From Allacma fusca (taxonomy: Eukaryota > Arthropoda > Collembola > Symphypleona > Sminthuridae), in NCBI GenBank assembly GCA_947179485.1, contig OX359247.1:41020801-41084800 (forward strand): a DNA stretch of 64,000 nucleotides, written 5' to 3'. The notes under the pieces are model-generated. The model did no database searches. It saw only the letters and a list, made by a program, of their open reading frames with translations, and was not told the origin of the DNA. Shown here piece by piece: positions 1-13,311 of this stretch (the first letter of the stretch is position 1; each line of letters opens with the position of its first letter). The position numbers and the translations under genes were made by a program.

Positions 1-1270
1 AACTTCAAAGTAGAAGTTATGCCATGACTCTACATTGATGGGGTTCTCATTGCTCTTACGGGACTTGAATAAATTAAACGTTTTCCAAAAGATACTAGTT
101 GAGTTGGGGTTGCGGAGACATTTTCTAAGGTGATCAAAATATCCTCTCCTTTTATTTTTGATAATGTCCGAGTGACATTTTCTGGCTTCATGGTACTCCC
201 ATAGCTGAACTTTGTTGTAGTTATTTTTGCGTACATACTTTAGCTTATTTAGAACGTTACTGTGAGACCTTCTGCAATCATGGTCGTACCAGGGTTTATT
301 ATTGCCATAGTTGTATTTCCCAATGTAGACTGACTTTACCATATCACATTTAATGGATGCTGTTTTTACGACTTCAGTAATTGCGAGATTCAGATCATCC
401 ACGCTCAGACCATCTGGAATAAGAAATAGATTTTCGTTAAGGATTGGGTGATAATTTTCATTTGGTATCCATTTAATCAATGTGCGTTTAGTATACGGGA
501 CAGACTTTAAAAGTGGTACAATATCCAGGAGTTCCAAGCGCATAGGAAAATGCGGGGAGAGTGTAATCGAAATTGGCTTCAGATCATATACTAATTGTAA
601 TCCGACAGTGTTGGACCAAAATAAGTCGATTACACTAGCCCCATTGTGCGTGACATATGTAAAGTTGGCGGGGGAGTCACTTTGACAGCGACCATTCAGT
701 AAAGAAAAATCTAACTTTGTTAGAGATTCGAACATGTATTTCCCCCTGCTATTCACCACTTGATCAAGGCTTGTCCGACCCCTTTCAAGTCTCTGATTAC
801 TGTTGTCGTGATTCCAGTTTAAGTTGCCAACTCTCGCATTTGAATCTCCGATTATGTACATTGGTTCTCCTGGATATGTCATTGAAACCTCCTCAATTAC
901 TTCTTCGAGTTTTGACATGCAATAGTTATATTGAGCCCCTGGTTTGAAGTATAAAAACAACAAGATCAAAAACTTATGTGATTTGTTATGCCTTAAAATT
1001 ATAGTACTCAAAAAATCATGTGTTAAAATATTTTAACGTCGTAAAAGCTTTGCTAGACAAAATACACAGTCCTCCACTAGGTCTACCCATTTGCGCTGTT
1101 TTAACTGCTGGATTTACATAAGTTTGAAATTTTGAAAGTTCTGAAATATTGCTACAATCATAATTAATGAGTGTACTCCAGGTTTCGGACAGACATATTA
1201 TATCAGAATTGAGAATTAATTCCTTGTCAGACTTATTTAAATTAAAAAAGTTACAAAGTCGTCTTAACTA
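1..1270 (-). mobile_element. LINE (non-LTR retrotransposon) fragment, APE endonuclease and linker
   Basis: On the minus strand a frame stays open from about position 1010 to the window edge at 1, over 330 codons. It encodes the C-terminal half of an exonuclease-endonuclease-phosphatase domain: IIGDSNARVG, then THNGASVIDLFW, then SPHFPM where the family usually has SDHxP. After this comes the linker that precedes reverse transcriptase (KPWYDHDC, then a basic W-E-Y-H-E-A-R-K stretch). Upstream, at about 1040-1260, another frame gives the N-terminal endonuclease motifs DIICLSETWS and GRPSGGLCIL. The two parts are separated by one frameshift near 1015-1045 and a stop. Reverse transcriptase would lie beyond the left edge. 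No tail or target-site duplication is visible. The missing Asp of the SDH motif and the frameshift suggest a dead copy. I cannot assign the clade. Confidence 0.85.
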
Positions 1271-4200
1271 GTTCGAAGAAATTAGGCTGGAAATTATACA
1301 TTCCGTGTCATATCAAAATCGTTCTGATGTCTTTACTCCGAACTAAAAGTGTATTACCTAAAATATGTAATTAGTATCTGTACATACGGAGGTAACGATA
1401 TGTATATTACTCCTGTGACTGCTGGAATATCTGTGGCAGGATTGTTCCAAGGCTGTATGTGATTTGATAAATTCCTGCTTACACACATTCCACATATGTA
1501 ATTACATGTTCTACTTGATTGTAAACCCAACTTGCAATTCCTGTGATCATTTCGTTAGAATAAAATCCTTCAAGGAGTATTTATTGTATTTTCTATATTT
1601 CTATTTTTCCGTCTTATCAACTTAAAAAAACACTAAGACAACTTGAAATTGATTGGCTTAGAATATTGTTATAATACCGTATCCGTACAAAATAAGGTCC
1701 CACGGGATTGTATTTACAGAGGATTCATGTACCTAACCTAATTTATTCAAATGATTTCAATTGATTCGTCGTCAAAGGGTTTTGTCAAATATGTAACGTT
1801 TGATTTATTATTTTCCTTTCATGTTCCCATACAAAATTTTTATTTAACAATAACTATCGTTGAATTTGTCAGACTATTCGTGGAATAATACAAATATCTA
1901 TGGAAAGGAAAATATTATTTTTTAGGGAATACAAGCTTTGCTAGAATCATCCAATTCAATCTTTTTCTAGGAAAATGTCTACAGATCATAGTACGCTATA
2001 GATTACCGTATATGTAATTTTCTTAAGGATATAAACTTCTCAAGTTACATTCTTTCCCCTCCTTCTTTCAAGAGATGATAGCCGGTCGAGCTGGGATTTA
2101 AATCCTGGATGATGAAGCTGCGAGGGAAAAGATCAAATAAATGAAGATTGTGTGCATTTTGGATAACAAACATTGGGAATCCTCTTGTAACGAACCTAAT
2201 CTGCATCTCGTTGCACCTTCAGCTTACTGTTGGTTCAGCTCCGCTACAAGAAGATAAACGAGGAGGCTTACTACAAAGCCGGGAAAATGGACGGAAAATC
2301 TTTGGTGTAATTATTCTGACTCAAACTTATCCCAATATTTTAACAAACTGGAATCTACAGGTGATTTATGTATGAACGTCAGACTAATTTGAATAATCAC
2401 TTACACAGACAATTTTATCCATTACTGAAAAGCCCATGTGCAAACATTTTTCACATTCTCGCATATGTAATCTTTATTCCTGTGTTGCAGTTTCCTGATT
2501 TTGTTGAGCCCTATATACACAGGAAAATATAAGAATAAAAAATTGACTTCCAAGCACATGGCTACAAACAAGCATATGTTTTAAGGGATTTTTTTCAGGG
2601 AGCCCAACCAATCTAACTTGAGAACTGTAACGGGCCTACTCTACCATAAATGGTCTGTCTACGCCTGGGAATGCATTTATTTGGATTACTTGGAAAGTAT
2701 TTTAGTAGGCTATTCTTTAGTAGGAAACTTTCAACAGCTAACAGCCTGTCGTCGTCAGGATTTAAACACAAAGTAAATGCATATAAAGACGTCCTCACTC
2801 CTGCCTTGGATGGAATGTTACATTTAAGATGTTTCTCTCCAAATTTGTGGTATTTTATAGTGTAAGCAAGTATGTATCTACATACAGATAATTATTTTGT
2901 GATATTACATCAGCTCTATCTACACATGTAAGTATGTTTAAATGCATTACATATAATTATCTTACATAAACTCGATTGGAGGAATCGGTGTGGATGAACG
3001 TGAGGCGCATTCATCATGCGGTTTTGTACGAACTTGTCTCAAATTACGAAACACTCTTGAATGCTCTGGTGATAATTGACTTGGAAACTCTCCATTTGAA
3101 GGTGTTTGATCGTAGAATAGAAATTATTGCAGTTTCTTACCTTTGATCTTCGACAAGGTATTGGAAAAGTGTACTAATTGTAAGTTATTACAGGTAGTGG
3201 GCTGTCAATGATCTTTGTCCCCCTACGTCTTCCAAGATCTCATCATGCTAGACATTTTCAGGGTATTTTGTAGGTCTAGAATTTTATTACCGATAGGAAA
3301 AAAAATCGGCCAGCAATTACCAAAGTTGTGACCAGGAAACGAATGACAGGAGTGGAGTCCCATGTTGTCCCAGGTTGACATTCTGGATTTCGGAGGAAAA
3401 AGTGCAAGAAGTCTTCCCAATAAACCACGAAGAATTGTTCATTACCGGTCCTATATGTTGATATTCATGGCTGTCCTCCGTCCATAATATCAAGAAAATC
3501 ACAAACCACCTATCCTTACGGTTCAAGAGAATTAAGCATAGTCTGAACTCCACGCTGACGGAGAAGCACTCCTCTTATGTTTGTTTTGTTGTTAGTTTAG
3601 AAAATCTCTCATAATTTCTGTGTTTATGTGTTTATTGCTTTGATGAAAATATCCGTAGTTCCAGGAAAATGTTCTGAACAAAAACTTTCTTCTATAAATT
3701 GTTTATCTTCCGTAGATCCTATAGTGATCACCGGAGGATAAAGGTTATTGACAACCCTATGGATATTGAAGGGTTAAAATATACATACATATATAATGAT
3801 AAAATTCTTGAAGTAAAAACTATTGAAGACCGCCTAGTAGTTCAAGATGCATTAAAACATCAGAGGTGTGTATAATTTGAGCAGGAACTTTACGTTTCAT
3901 GTGGTCTTTTGAACTGACTAATTGTAGATAGCTTTTAAAGTTCACGACAAAGTAATTAGGATTCATTGTAGTGGGTCGGAACGATGATATGGAACTGAAG
4001 AATTTTTACCTTCCATAGATGTATCTACAGATAAGTGCACTCTCGTTCTCAATAAAAGCAACCCTAAAAATTAAATAATTGTTGACTTGTAATGAAATGT
4101 TAGTATGAGAAAATTAAGTATATGTTGATCAAAGGGAATAACAAATTGCTCTTATATAGAAAATACACTTGAAGGGCGTTTTTTGTAGCTAGACTGGAAA

Positions 4201-7200
4201 GGAGAACAGAATCACCTATAAAATTCAACATTGTAATTATACACGAGTATACAGAGGTACATAACAGGGACTCAGTAAATATGTTTTTTTTCGTCTGCTA
4301 TATAAGTTTCCCCTTTGCCATGCATTTGGTCAGAAACTCGGGGAGAAAGTTAGTTTGGGGCGTGGAGCTCTTCAGTTGGTTGAGGCTTCATTCACTATAA
4401 GATAAAGTTTCTACAGATATTCATTTTAAAATTGGATAGACAGGAAATAAACCGACTTTGTATGCTTACTCTGTCTACTGGAACAAGGTACATTTTGAGC
4501 TTCTGCTATATTGTGAGCGTATATATTACGATATGCAGAGTGCACATTTATGTATGTACCATGCGAAAATTTTTATCTTTCACCGACTTTCCCGTGCTTA
4601 CGATATGTACAAATCTCCCTCGGCTTTCCATCACTCCCCATCCTTGCCAAAAGGTATTCGAGGAATTTGAATTCATAAAAACAACTTTCCATGGATCCAA
4701 AATACTTCATGAGGTATTACATTTTATTAAATGTCAATGTAGAGATCTGCTAGAGATGTGTTATACTTTGTGAAGGATGAAGTACACTTGATAACAATTT
4801 TTGAGATGATGAAAAATGCTCAAATGGATTTGGGCTAGATCATTCATAAGGGAAATCTAATAACTCAAATCATACAGGTTGCCAAGAAAATAAATCCCTT
4901 TAGGTCATTTAAGGATAGATATAAGAAAGATTTCATAATTCATTCAGTTGTACTGTAGTAGATCTTTCGTCAGAATTTACCAAACTTGCTTCAACCCGCC
5001 AGTCCAGAAACACTTAATACAGTGGTCAAGGAAGTGGAACACAGTCAGGATATTTTGTGGAGAAAAGAAAGCTTTGAACTTTTAATTATTTACTCAGGTT
5101 GTATTTAATTAAAACATTGATGCTCATACTTGAACAAAATTAAAAGGGCTATCCAACAAGCATTGTAAGAACCCTTCAGTTATGCCCAGAACAGTATTTT
5201 TACAGCTTTATTTGTATATAATTATGCGAAATATGTACGCACACAATATCGTGGAAATCGGCTTTGTTGTTGCGTCAAAGGGATCTAGCTAGATACCAAC
5301 GTGAAGTATAAATTTGGAACAAATATTGATCCAGTTTTGTAACCTTTTAAATTTGACTTTGATCATGAAATATAAATAGGGATAAAAGACGCTTCTTCCA
5401 GCTTTCACAATACGAGGGAGGAAATAACTAAGTAATGTCTAAAAGTAATGTCTGTGACTTGGAAGATTTATCATAATATTTGTTATTAAGACGATTTTTC
5501 ACATAATTATTGGACGAACTAATTTTCTAAATATCCGTCTCCATTTCTGCCCTTTTTCTCCTGGAAATAAATTTTGCTCAAAATATTATCTACTTAAAAT
5601 TTATTCCATTTAGCCTTGAATGCTTGCTATGCAATTTAAATTAAACATTTCGGAATTGTAGCAGAACATTCACGTCACTTGAAAATATATACTACTCAAG
5701 CCAAACTATGGTCCTAACAAATACGAGTCTACAAATCACACTAAAAGGACGATGGGGCAAGGTAAGAATGACAGCTATATAATATTGAAATCCCTACCTG
5801 GGCAAAGTGGTAAAACAACGGAAGGAAAATATTTCTTCAAGTCCGAGAGGTATATTATATAACTGCTTATAAGTTTCTATACTTACAAGCTTTCATATAT
5901 TGAAGCCCATAAAATGAAAATATCACAGATTCAAGGAAATGTTTCCGTCCAAAATTGTCACAAAGTTTGGTGTGAGTAAAACTTTGTGTTACGAAATTAT
6001 AATCATATAAATAAACACAGCAATCGGAGCAAAGCCAACTCCATAACTTCATCAGACATACGAAATCAATTTACTTTGAACGCTGTGGAAATCTACTGCC
6101 GTGAGAATATTAATTGTGGAGTTTTGGAGTGTCTCCGTAGCTCATACTCACATTCAGTTGTTAGGTAGTCATGTGTGATAATATAGCCTTGAGACATATA
6201 ATAAATTTGGATGTTGTGCGTATGTTTGTATGAGGTGTATTGCTGTATATATCCAAACATTTGTATATATAGGTAGAGATATGTATATCCAATATCTTGG
6301 GGAAAGCAGTAGTGAAATTTTAATAGAAGTAAAATCTTGTTTATTTATCAGTGTTGATTTGAATGCATGCGAAAGTGAAAGCACTGTAGCTTATCTTCCC
6401 ACTGCTGTATAATTAGATTTTCTTATTTAAGGTTTCTGTGCCAAATGCGTGCAACTTGTAAAGACCGAACGTACCGAATGTAAATAGTAGTATTTTATGA
6501 ATGGGATAAAATGTTGCTCTTAATGTTTATTCTGACTTCAGAAATACACGCCATTTGACGCAAGCAATTTATACACTGGAAATTTTAGGTTGACAAAGTT
6601 TCAAGGAGTATGCACGATTTCAAGAATAGGCCCCAGCATATAAATGCTAACCAACCAACTGGAAAATGAATTTATCGCATTGTCAGTTTAACTTGAAGTA
6701 GGCCGTGACGCGATTTTGAAGGCAGACGCATAACTAGTATGTATGTATGTATGTACGTGTAGATATTTACGTATAGGTGAGGACTAATGGTATTGTTGGA
6801 TTATATTTCTACTGCATATTTAGAACCTCCATCCGTCTCCACGTTCTGTCACACTTCATTGAATCTGAGAAAAGTTTACTTTTTCAATGCCTCATTCACA
6901 TTGCACATCTGCAAGCTGAGATGTCCCCCCTGAAAGTATCGTTCACTTTCACTGATCACCTCTGTGAAAAAAAATTACTCCCAGTGGCGGCAGACGCTCT
7001 GATTTTTTTTCTTGGAGGACCCAATAGTAAAAGAACTCGCGTCCAGTGTGCTCTTCATGCTCAAGTATTCCCTATCGTATCCCAAGCGTATCAATAAGTA
7101 TTATTTTCTCCTCTTCCCTCAACACTATTTCATTTCTTTGAATTCTTTTCTCGAAATAAAATATTCCTTAAGGAAGATTGTGATAAATATTTATTTGCGG

Positions 7201-10200
7201 ACAGTTCCTTCAGATATTTATTTTATCTTGCAAAGGTGCAATGTGAACGTGGCATAACAATCCTGGATTTAATAAGATAAACCCATACAAGACTTCTCAG
7301 CTGACTAATTCACCATCAGCTCCCCAGAGCCAGAGCTTTTCTCTCTCTGAGAGAAATCTCTTTGTAACCAAATATTTAGTCTCGAGAAACCCCCTTGGAA
7401 TTCGAAATTGATTTTTTGGAAACTTGAAAGTCAAGCACGCATATAATATCTACATATAAAATACGTACTAAGTAATAGATACATAAAATAATTATAGATA
7501 ACAAACATAGCAATAACTATAGTAGTAGGTATTTACATTAAGAACGAATACGGAAACCCTGCGTTCAAAAATTATCATGTTCCTCATTACAGACTTCTCT
7601 AATCTGCTCTTCAAAAAAAAAGTTTCCTGAGAGAAATACAATACCCGATAGGATCAAGAGTTAGACAAAGTCAGAATTCTTTCCAGGGAAATTAAATTCG
7701 AGTTTTCAATTATTATATTTCTAAAAGCAAAAGTTAAACTTTTCACGCCTTAGTTTGAAATTTATTTATGGGTTTAAGTGGAGCCATTTTTCATTATACA
7801 CATTCCTCAATTCTGCTTTGGGCAACCAGAACTGTACAGGGAATTAAAAACCGAAAACCGTAGTACAGCGGATTAGCAAAACTGAAGATGTTATTGAATT
7901 CCAAGCTCATCCTTTGTATCAGATACCATCCGATTGAGGAATGTTCCATGGATTTATGTTATGTATGTGGATCTGTGCATAGCAGTACATTCTGTGGAGT
8001 TTATTTCCCAGTATTGACTCATCCCCACAAGTCAAGTTCAGTTTCAGGATTATGAACCGAAGAGAATGAAATTATGGAATGAAATTGAGAGTAGCGTATG
8101 TAAGTCCCCTTCTACAAGTCCTATTGCATATAATTACTGTAGAGTGCATAAGTCAGTCAATTATTAATTTTTGGAGAAAACCGCATGACAGACACTAATG
8201 AGGTAACAACTCTTTATTTCCATGAAAATCATATATTAGGATTGTACGGAGCAGTGAGTATACAGACTTGCCTTAACAATAATGACATTTCATGCTTCAG
8301 ACCGTAAAAGAAGACTGGTATTATGGACCGGATCTACCATTGCAATGCTTGGCTACCCAATCTTTTGCAATATAGTCACATTTGCTGAGAAATTTTCTCA
8401 TGTAATGAAAGATAGATTGTCTTATTATTTCGACATTGTCATCTCCGATTGGGTAACCAATTGTCTTGAAGTTTTTTATCCTCAAATACTAAATATAGAT
8501 ACCTGTTCATATCTAAAAACACAGTTGGGACTATGGTACGCACAGTTAGGGATCACATTCATTCCTAGTTACGTAATGCGCTATATTGACATAGTTGTAA
8601 TATTAGATGAAGCCGACCTGGTTCATAAGGTCCCATCATAAAAATGAGCTTCCTTAACTTGGTGGATTTCTACAGGAAACAGCAACGCTTGAAAACTTTA
8701 CTTAGAAAAACTTCTGCTCACAACTCGATCCATACTCTTCATGATTACACAAATACTTGGAATCTAACAAGAAACGGAAAAGAAACTAAAATAAGAGCTT
8801 ATATAATGCTTACACAATCAAGTGCCCTATTCACTACTTCCTTGGGATTCGCAAAAGGAAAATAGCATTACTTACCCCCACACAACTCTTTAATTCACTA
8901 AATTGTATACTGCTCACTGTTACAGCTTTTGAGCCCGAAAATTGTAGTTATAAAAGGACTTTCAAAAATATGTGACCATGTTACGTTCCCAAAATATACT
9001 GTAGATGTAAATATATGTATGATGCGAATAATTTAAAGTAGTCGAATTACATAATTTATTAAAAGTAATGAATATAGCGGTTGACAGTTTATAGTAATTA
9101 CTGTAAACATTTATAACGCACTCAATAATTTTATTAAGGAAATAGATATCTGAGACGTTCCAATGATTTTGTAATATAAATAGATACTAATTGATATTTG
9201 ATTTCGTACATAGCTTTGTGATACTTTTGCAAATTACAGACGCTCACTCATACTATTTATGCACATTGTACCTATGTATGTACATACATGTAGTACTCTG
9301 ACATGACATTTTTGTTACAACATCAAATATGTAGCATTAAATAATAAATGTGTTAGCTCTGAACCTATTTACAATTACGAATAAATTTCTAGTTCTGTGT
9401 AGATTCCACAATAATTCCTAATTTTCCCATGGATAAATCAATATTAAGGTTGAGTGGGAGCAATTTGTAATCAGTTTTCATCAAATTTCATGCCCGTAAC
9501 CAATCCAATTACTTCGCAATTCAATATAAATGCAAATTTCAAATTAAGGGTATATATATTCCATCTTTTAAGTATAATTACTATTGGATCTGCAGTTTAA
9601 ATATAATTAGATACATAAATAGAATACAAATATGAAGCACTGAGAGAAATACCACACTGTGGATTTCATACAGCCCCATACTTGTAGATTCTTTAAATTG
9701 TAAATACATACATACATGTAATACTGAAATGAGGTTATTCTACTTAACTGGCACTTAAAATCTTGTCATAAATTAATATAAATAAAGGGACCTTTTTCTA
9801 GCTATGGGGAATTTCAATGGAATGCAGATTCTCCCAAAGTTAAATAATTTTTATTAGTAACTTAAAATGATTCCTACGCCCAAACCTCGATGCCGTATTT
9901 CCAGACTGCTAAACATATTTAAACATTTGAATACAACTTTCTGTGTTGACTCCGCTGGGCATAGAGTTTCCCTGGAACTTGTTACCTTGCGTATAACTTT
10001 CGGATTGTTTTATTTCCTTGAGAAATCACTCGACGATCAAATAAATTGAATGTGAATAAAGGGAGTTTAAGGACATCCCGGAAAATGCGCTTATTGTTTT
10101 TGATGGACCGAAATGAGGATGTTGTAAGTATGTCCACATTGTATGCCCACGTGTAACTATGTATGTATGTACAAATATTTGTAATATTTACCAAAAGATC

Positions 10201-11438
10201 TGGTTACAGGCAGTAGAGCCTTTATTGCAAAGTAAACCCTGAGGGAATGAGACATATGTGCAGATATTATAACGGTGAAAATAATAATAATGGTTTATTG
10301 GTAACAATTACATATTTGTATTTCCCTTGCTCATATGGACATGTAAATAATTCATGAGCAAAGCCATCTGTTTATTACAGTATCTCTTACTGGGAATATG
10401 AGCAGTGTCTTGAGATGCTGACTGTTGAATATAACAAAGAGGCCCACACTGTAATAAAATCCTGTGTTCTTCAGCCCATATTTAGATAAAGCAAGGTTGC
10501 TTTTTGTAGACACCGGATTCTGGTATTATTTAATTCACAGCACATTTGACATGTCCGTAAAAGTCTTCTTTTGTGGCGGTTGTGTGGGTAGATCTTGACA
10601 TATATGTATGAATTAAATACTTTCCGGTGGAAATCTTCTAACGTAAAATCTTATGAAACTCTTCTGCAGTTGATGTTTCCATGACAGGTCCTGGATACTT
10701 GGAATAATTTATGGAAACTGAAAGCTAGTTTTGAAGTCAATGTATACATATATAGTTTCCAACTCTTCACAAATCATAAAAGGATTTTTTTATCCTTTGG
10801 GGTAGTTATGCAATAAAATATTAATTTACCCATGCACGTGTTAAAGCATAATATTAGGTATATTTTGCTGACAGGTAAACTTGCTCTTTCCTATTATGAT
10901 TTTCTTTTTAATTATTTCTATGTAAAACATTTTTAACGAGTTTCTCTTACGTTTAATTAAATATTTACGTTTTCAACAGTTAGGTACCACAAATAGAATC
11001 AGGGATGCGGAAATTAACCTCTAAATTTAATTAATTGTGAGTTCATGGAAATTATTCAAAATAAAATCCATGAACATCCACAGCAGGAAAAATGACTAGT
11101 TTAGGAAAACATTGGAACTGGTGATGTACAATAATTATTTAGTAAGTAACTATAAGCATGAACCATGTTGATTTCAAGGGAAATCAGTTAACCCTTGTGA
11201 CCCGTAATTAATTAAGTTTTGCATTTAAAAAACAGTGATAACAAAACTATTTAGCCTCATTTGGAGTAAACCACCACCAATCTTTCAGAAGTTTGGAATG
11301 TTTTTCAGTTTTGGTGAGACAAATATTTCCAAATTCTAAAATAGCAATTTCATTGTCTTAGGAGTTCATTCAAAATTTTGAAACTAGAATCAACAATGGA
11401 TGGGACGTTATTGTGAGCATATTGGTTCACTATGGTGC
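1271..11438. other. Gene-poor AT-rich stretch
   Basis: No gene is recognised here. Three weak coding-like patches are listed as findings: 2220-3142 (+), 4881-5107 (+) and 8282-8865 (+). A GTAT tetranucleotide run lies at 6737-6756. Poly-A/T runs and TATG/CATA short repeats are scattered through it. Confidence 0.5.
6737..6756. repeat. (GTAT)n microsatellite
   Basis: About five tandem GTAT units can be read directly. Similar short CATA/TATG runs recur through the window, for example near 18560 and 43885. Confidence 0.8.
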
Positions 11439-11446
11439 TTCGTGAG

Positions 11447-13303
11447 TAGTGCCCCTCATGGGTACAGGTTTTACCCGGGTATTTGGGTACAGGTTCAGGT
11501 ACAGGTACGTATCAGGTACATACTTCTTGTACCCATCCAATTTGGGTACAGGTTCAGGTTCAGTCGTTAGATACCTGAAAATTCAGGTTCAGGTTCAGGT
11601 ATGGGTACAGGTACAAAAAGTAATCTTTTGGGTATAAACCCATCAGGTACGGGTACGCACTGGGTAAATACCTGAACCTGAATGTAAAATACCTGAACTT
11701 TCAGGTACTTTTCAGTCAATAATAATTTCCAAGTAACGCCTGTAAAGGTGTTGTCGAGCTTTAAAAACTCCTCCGAATTTTTGACCTTGAAACATTTTAC
11801 ATTAAAATTTATACGTATATAAACTCAGTCAGGAAAACTAATTCCACCGTATAGGAACACGTGGCTAGTTACCCAGCATTAGCTGGAATGACCAGAGATT
11901 TTTTATCAGTTCCTGGAACTGCTAAAGAACAGAGATCTAAGATTGAGCGAGCCTTCTCCTATGGCCCAGATCTTCTGACGCTAGGAATGGGACTGTTCTG
12001 GTCCGGACCAGAAATTTTGGTCCGTTCTGGTCTGTTCCATGGTCTGTTCCGGTCTGTTCCCTGGTTACGAAAGGACCAAATGTATCTGGTCCAAGAACCT
12101 TGATAGACCAATTAAACCTGGTCCAGCTCAAAGAACAGACCAGAATGTTTGGTCCTCTGTTTGGCCCAGACCATTTGGAACGTTCCAGCATACATTTCAA
12201 ATGGTCGGACCAGATTCGATAGATAAACCATTTAAGTATTTCCAATTCCCGCGAATTACAATTTTCAGAGCTTCATTCGTTTTCATTTTACTGACAATTT
12301 TACTTTGTTTCAAATAATAAAATAAATTACTCAAAACATTATCTAAATTGTCAAATGCTTGCATGTTGTGATCGTATAATGAACCTGTTCGGTCCTAATG
12401 GTCTGGTCTGTTCTGTTCCGGTCTGGTCCGAGTTATTTTGAGGAACAGAACTTATGTTCCTGTTCCAGCAATTTGTACGGACCAGATGGTTCCGGTCCTA
12501 GTCTACAAGACCTTATGGTCCTGGTCCTACACTGAGAACAGATAAAATGGTCTGGTCCCGGCTCAAGGACCAGACCATTCCAAGAAATCCTAGAACATTC
12601 CGGAACAGTCCCACTCCTATCTGACGCATAAACGCTTATATAAGAGTGGAGTTACGGTAGGAAATGTTTTTGTTTCAAAGCTTGGCTGAAATTAAAATCT
12701 GAGGAGTTTGAATCTAAAAAAATGTTTTCCATTGCAAAAGCAATTGCAGGGTGCAAAACAAATTCTTAATCGTTTAATTTCTTGCCATTATTGAACGTTT
12801 ACAAAATATTACACTGCATTTGTATTGTTGGATTGAACTTATTTATATCGTAGATTTTGCTATCTATTATCCTTTTCAACCTTTATGTAATCATTTTTAG
12901 CCACTGATAATTCCAGTACTTAGTCATTCTTTCGAAGAGTAAATAATAAAAATATATCTAATCTGATAAATAAATTTATTGAGTCAAAATGTCTTGGTCG
13001 CAGATATTTTAATTTTTTATTTCGTGTAAAATATTTGGTAATCCTTTAAATTTGTACAATGGAAAATACCCGGGTAGGTTCAGGTACTTTTAAAATATAC
13101 CCGGGTACAGGTACTTTTTTGGGTACTTTTTGGGTACAGGTACTTTTCAGGTACAGGTACTCCTGATTTGGTTTGAGTACAGGTACAGGTTCAGGAAAAT
13201 TGAACCCGGGTATTCAGGTACAGGTACGGGTATAGGTTCAAAAAATCCATGTACCCATGATTCAGGTCCAGGTACAACATTTTTGTACCCATGCGGAGCA
13301 CTA
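11447..13303. mobile_element. Non-autonomous hAT-like element, family A (copy 1), carrying a nested insertion
   Basis: The ends form imperfect terminal inverted repeats: TAGTGCCCCTCATGGGTACA on the left and the complement of TGTACCCATGCGGAGCACTA on the right. The flanks are an exact 8-bp target-site duplication, TTCGTGAG, at 11439-11446 and 13304-13311. An 8-bp duplication and this end structure point to the hAT superfamily. Both subterminal regions are packed with GGTACAGG/GGTTCAGG units, some inverted (CCTGAACC). No transposase frame is seen, so it must have been mobilised in trans. Without the nested 638-bp insertion and its 8-bp duplication it would be about 1.2 kb. A sister copy lies at 61479-62393. 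Short open frames inside it are translations of the repeats and not genes. Confidence 0.93.
11982..12619. mobile_element. Nested hAT-like MITE, family B
   Basis: This 638-bp element has near-perfect inverted ends: TAGGAATGGGACTGTTC on the left, and GAACAGTCCCACTCCTA on the right, which is its complement with one mismatch. It is flanked by the exact 8-bp duplication TCTGACGC at 11974-11981 and 12620-12627. The interior is dominated by GGTCC/GGACC, TGGTC and GAACAG motifs in both orientations, and no coding frame is present. It lies inside family A copy 1. The matching place in the sister copy (around 61993-62001) reads TCTGATGC uninterrupted, which gives the pre-insertion state. Insertion therefore came after family A copy 1 arrived. 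Confidence 0.95.
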
Positions 13304-13311
13304 TTCGTGAG

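Noticed and set aside
2078-2115. tRNA-like T-arm wording (GGGATTTAAATCC)
   Set aside because: No acceptor stem or D-arm can be paired around it; no tRNA cloverleaf forms.
4432-4773. 113-codon plus-strand frame
   Set aside because: No motif, no splice context, and the length is within chance for this much AT-rich DNA.
6777-7097. 106-codon plus-strand frame
   Set aside because: No family signature; it overlaps other frames and homopolymer runs.
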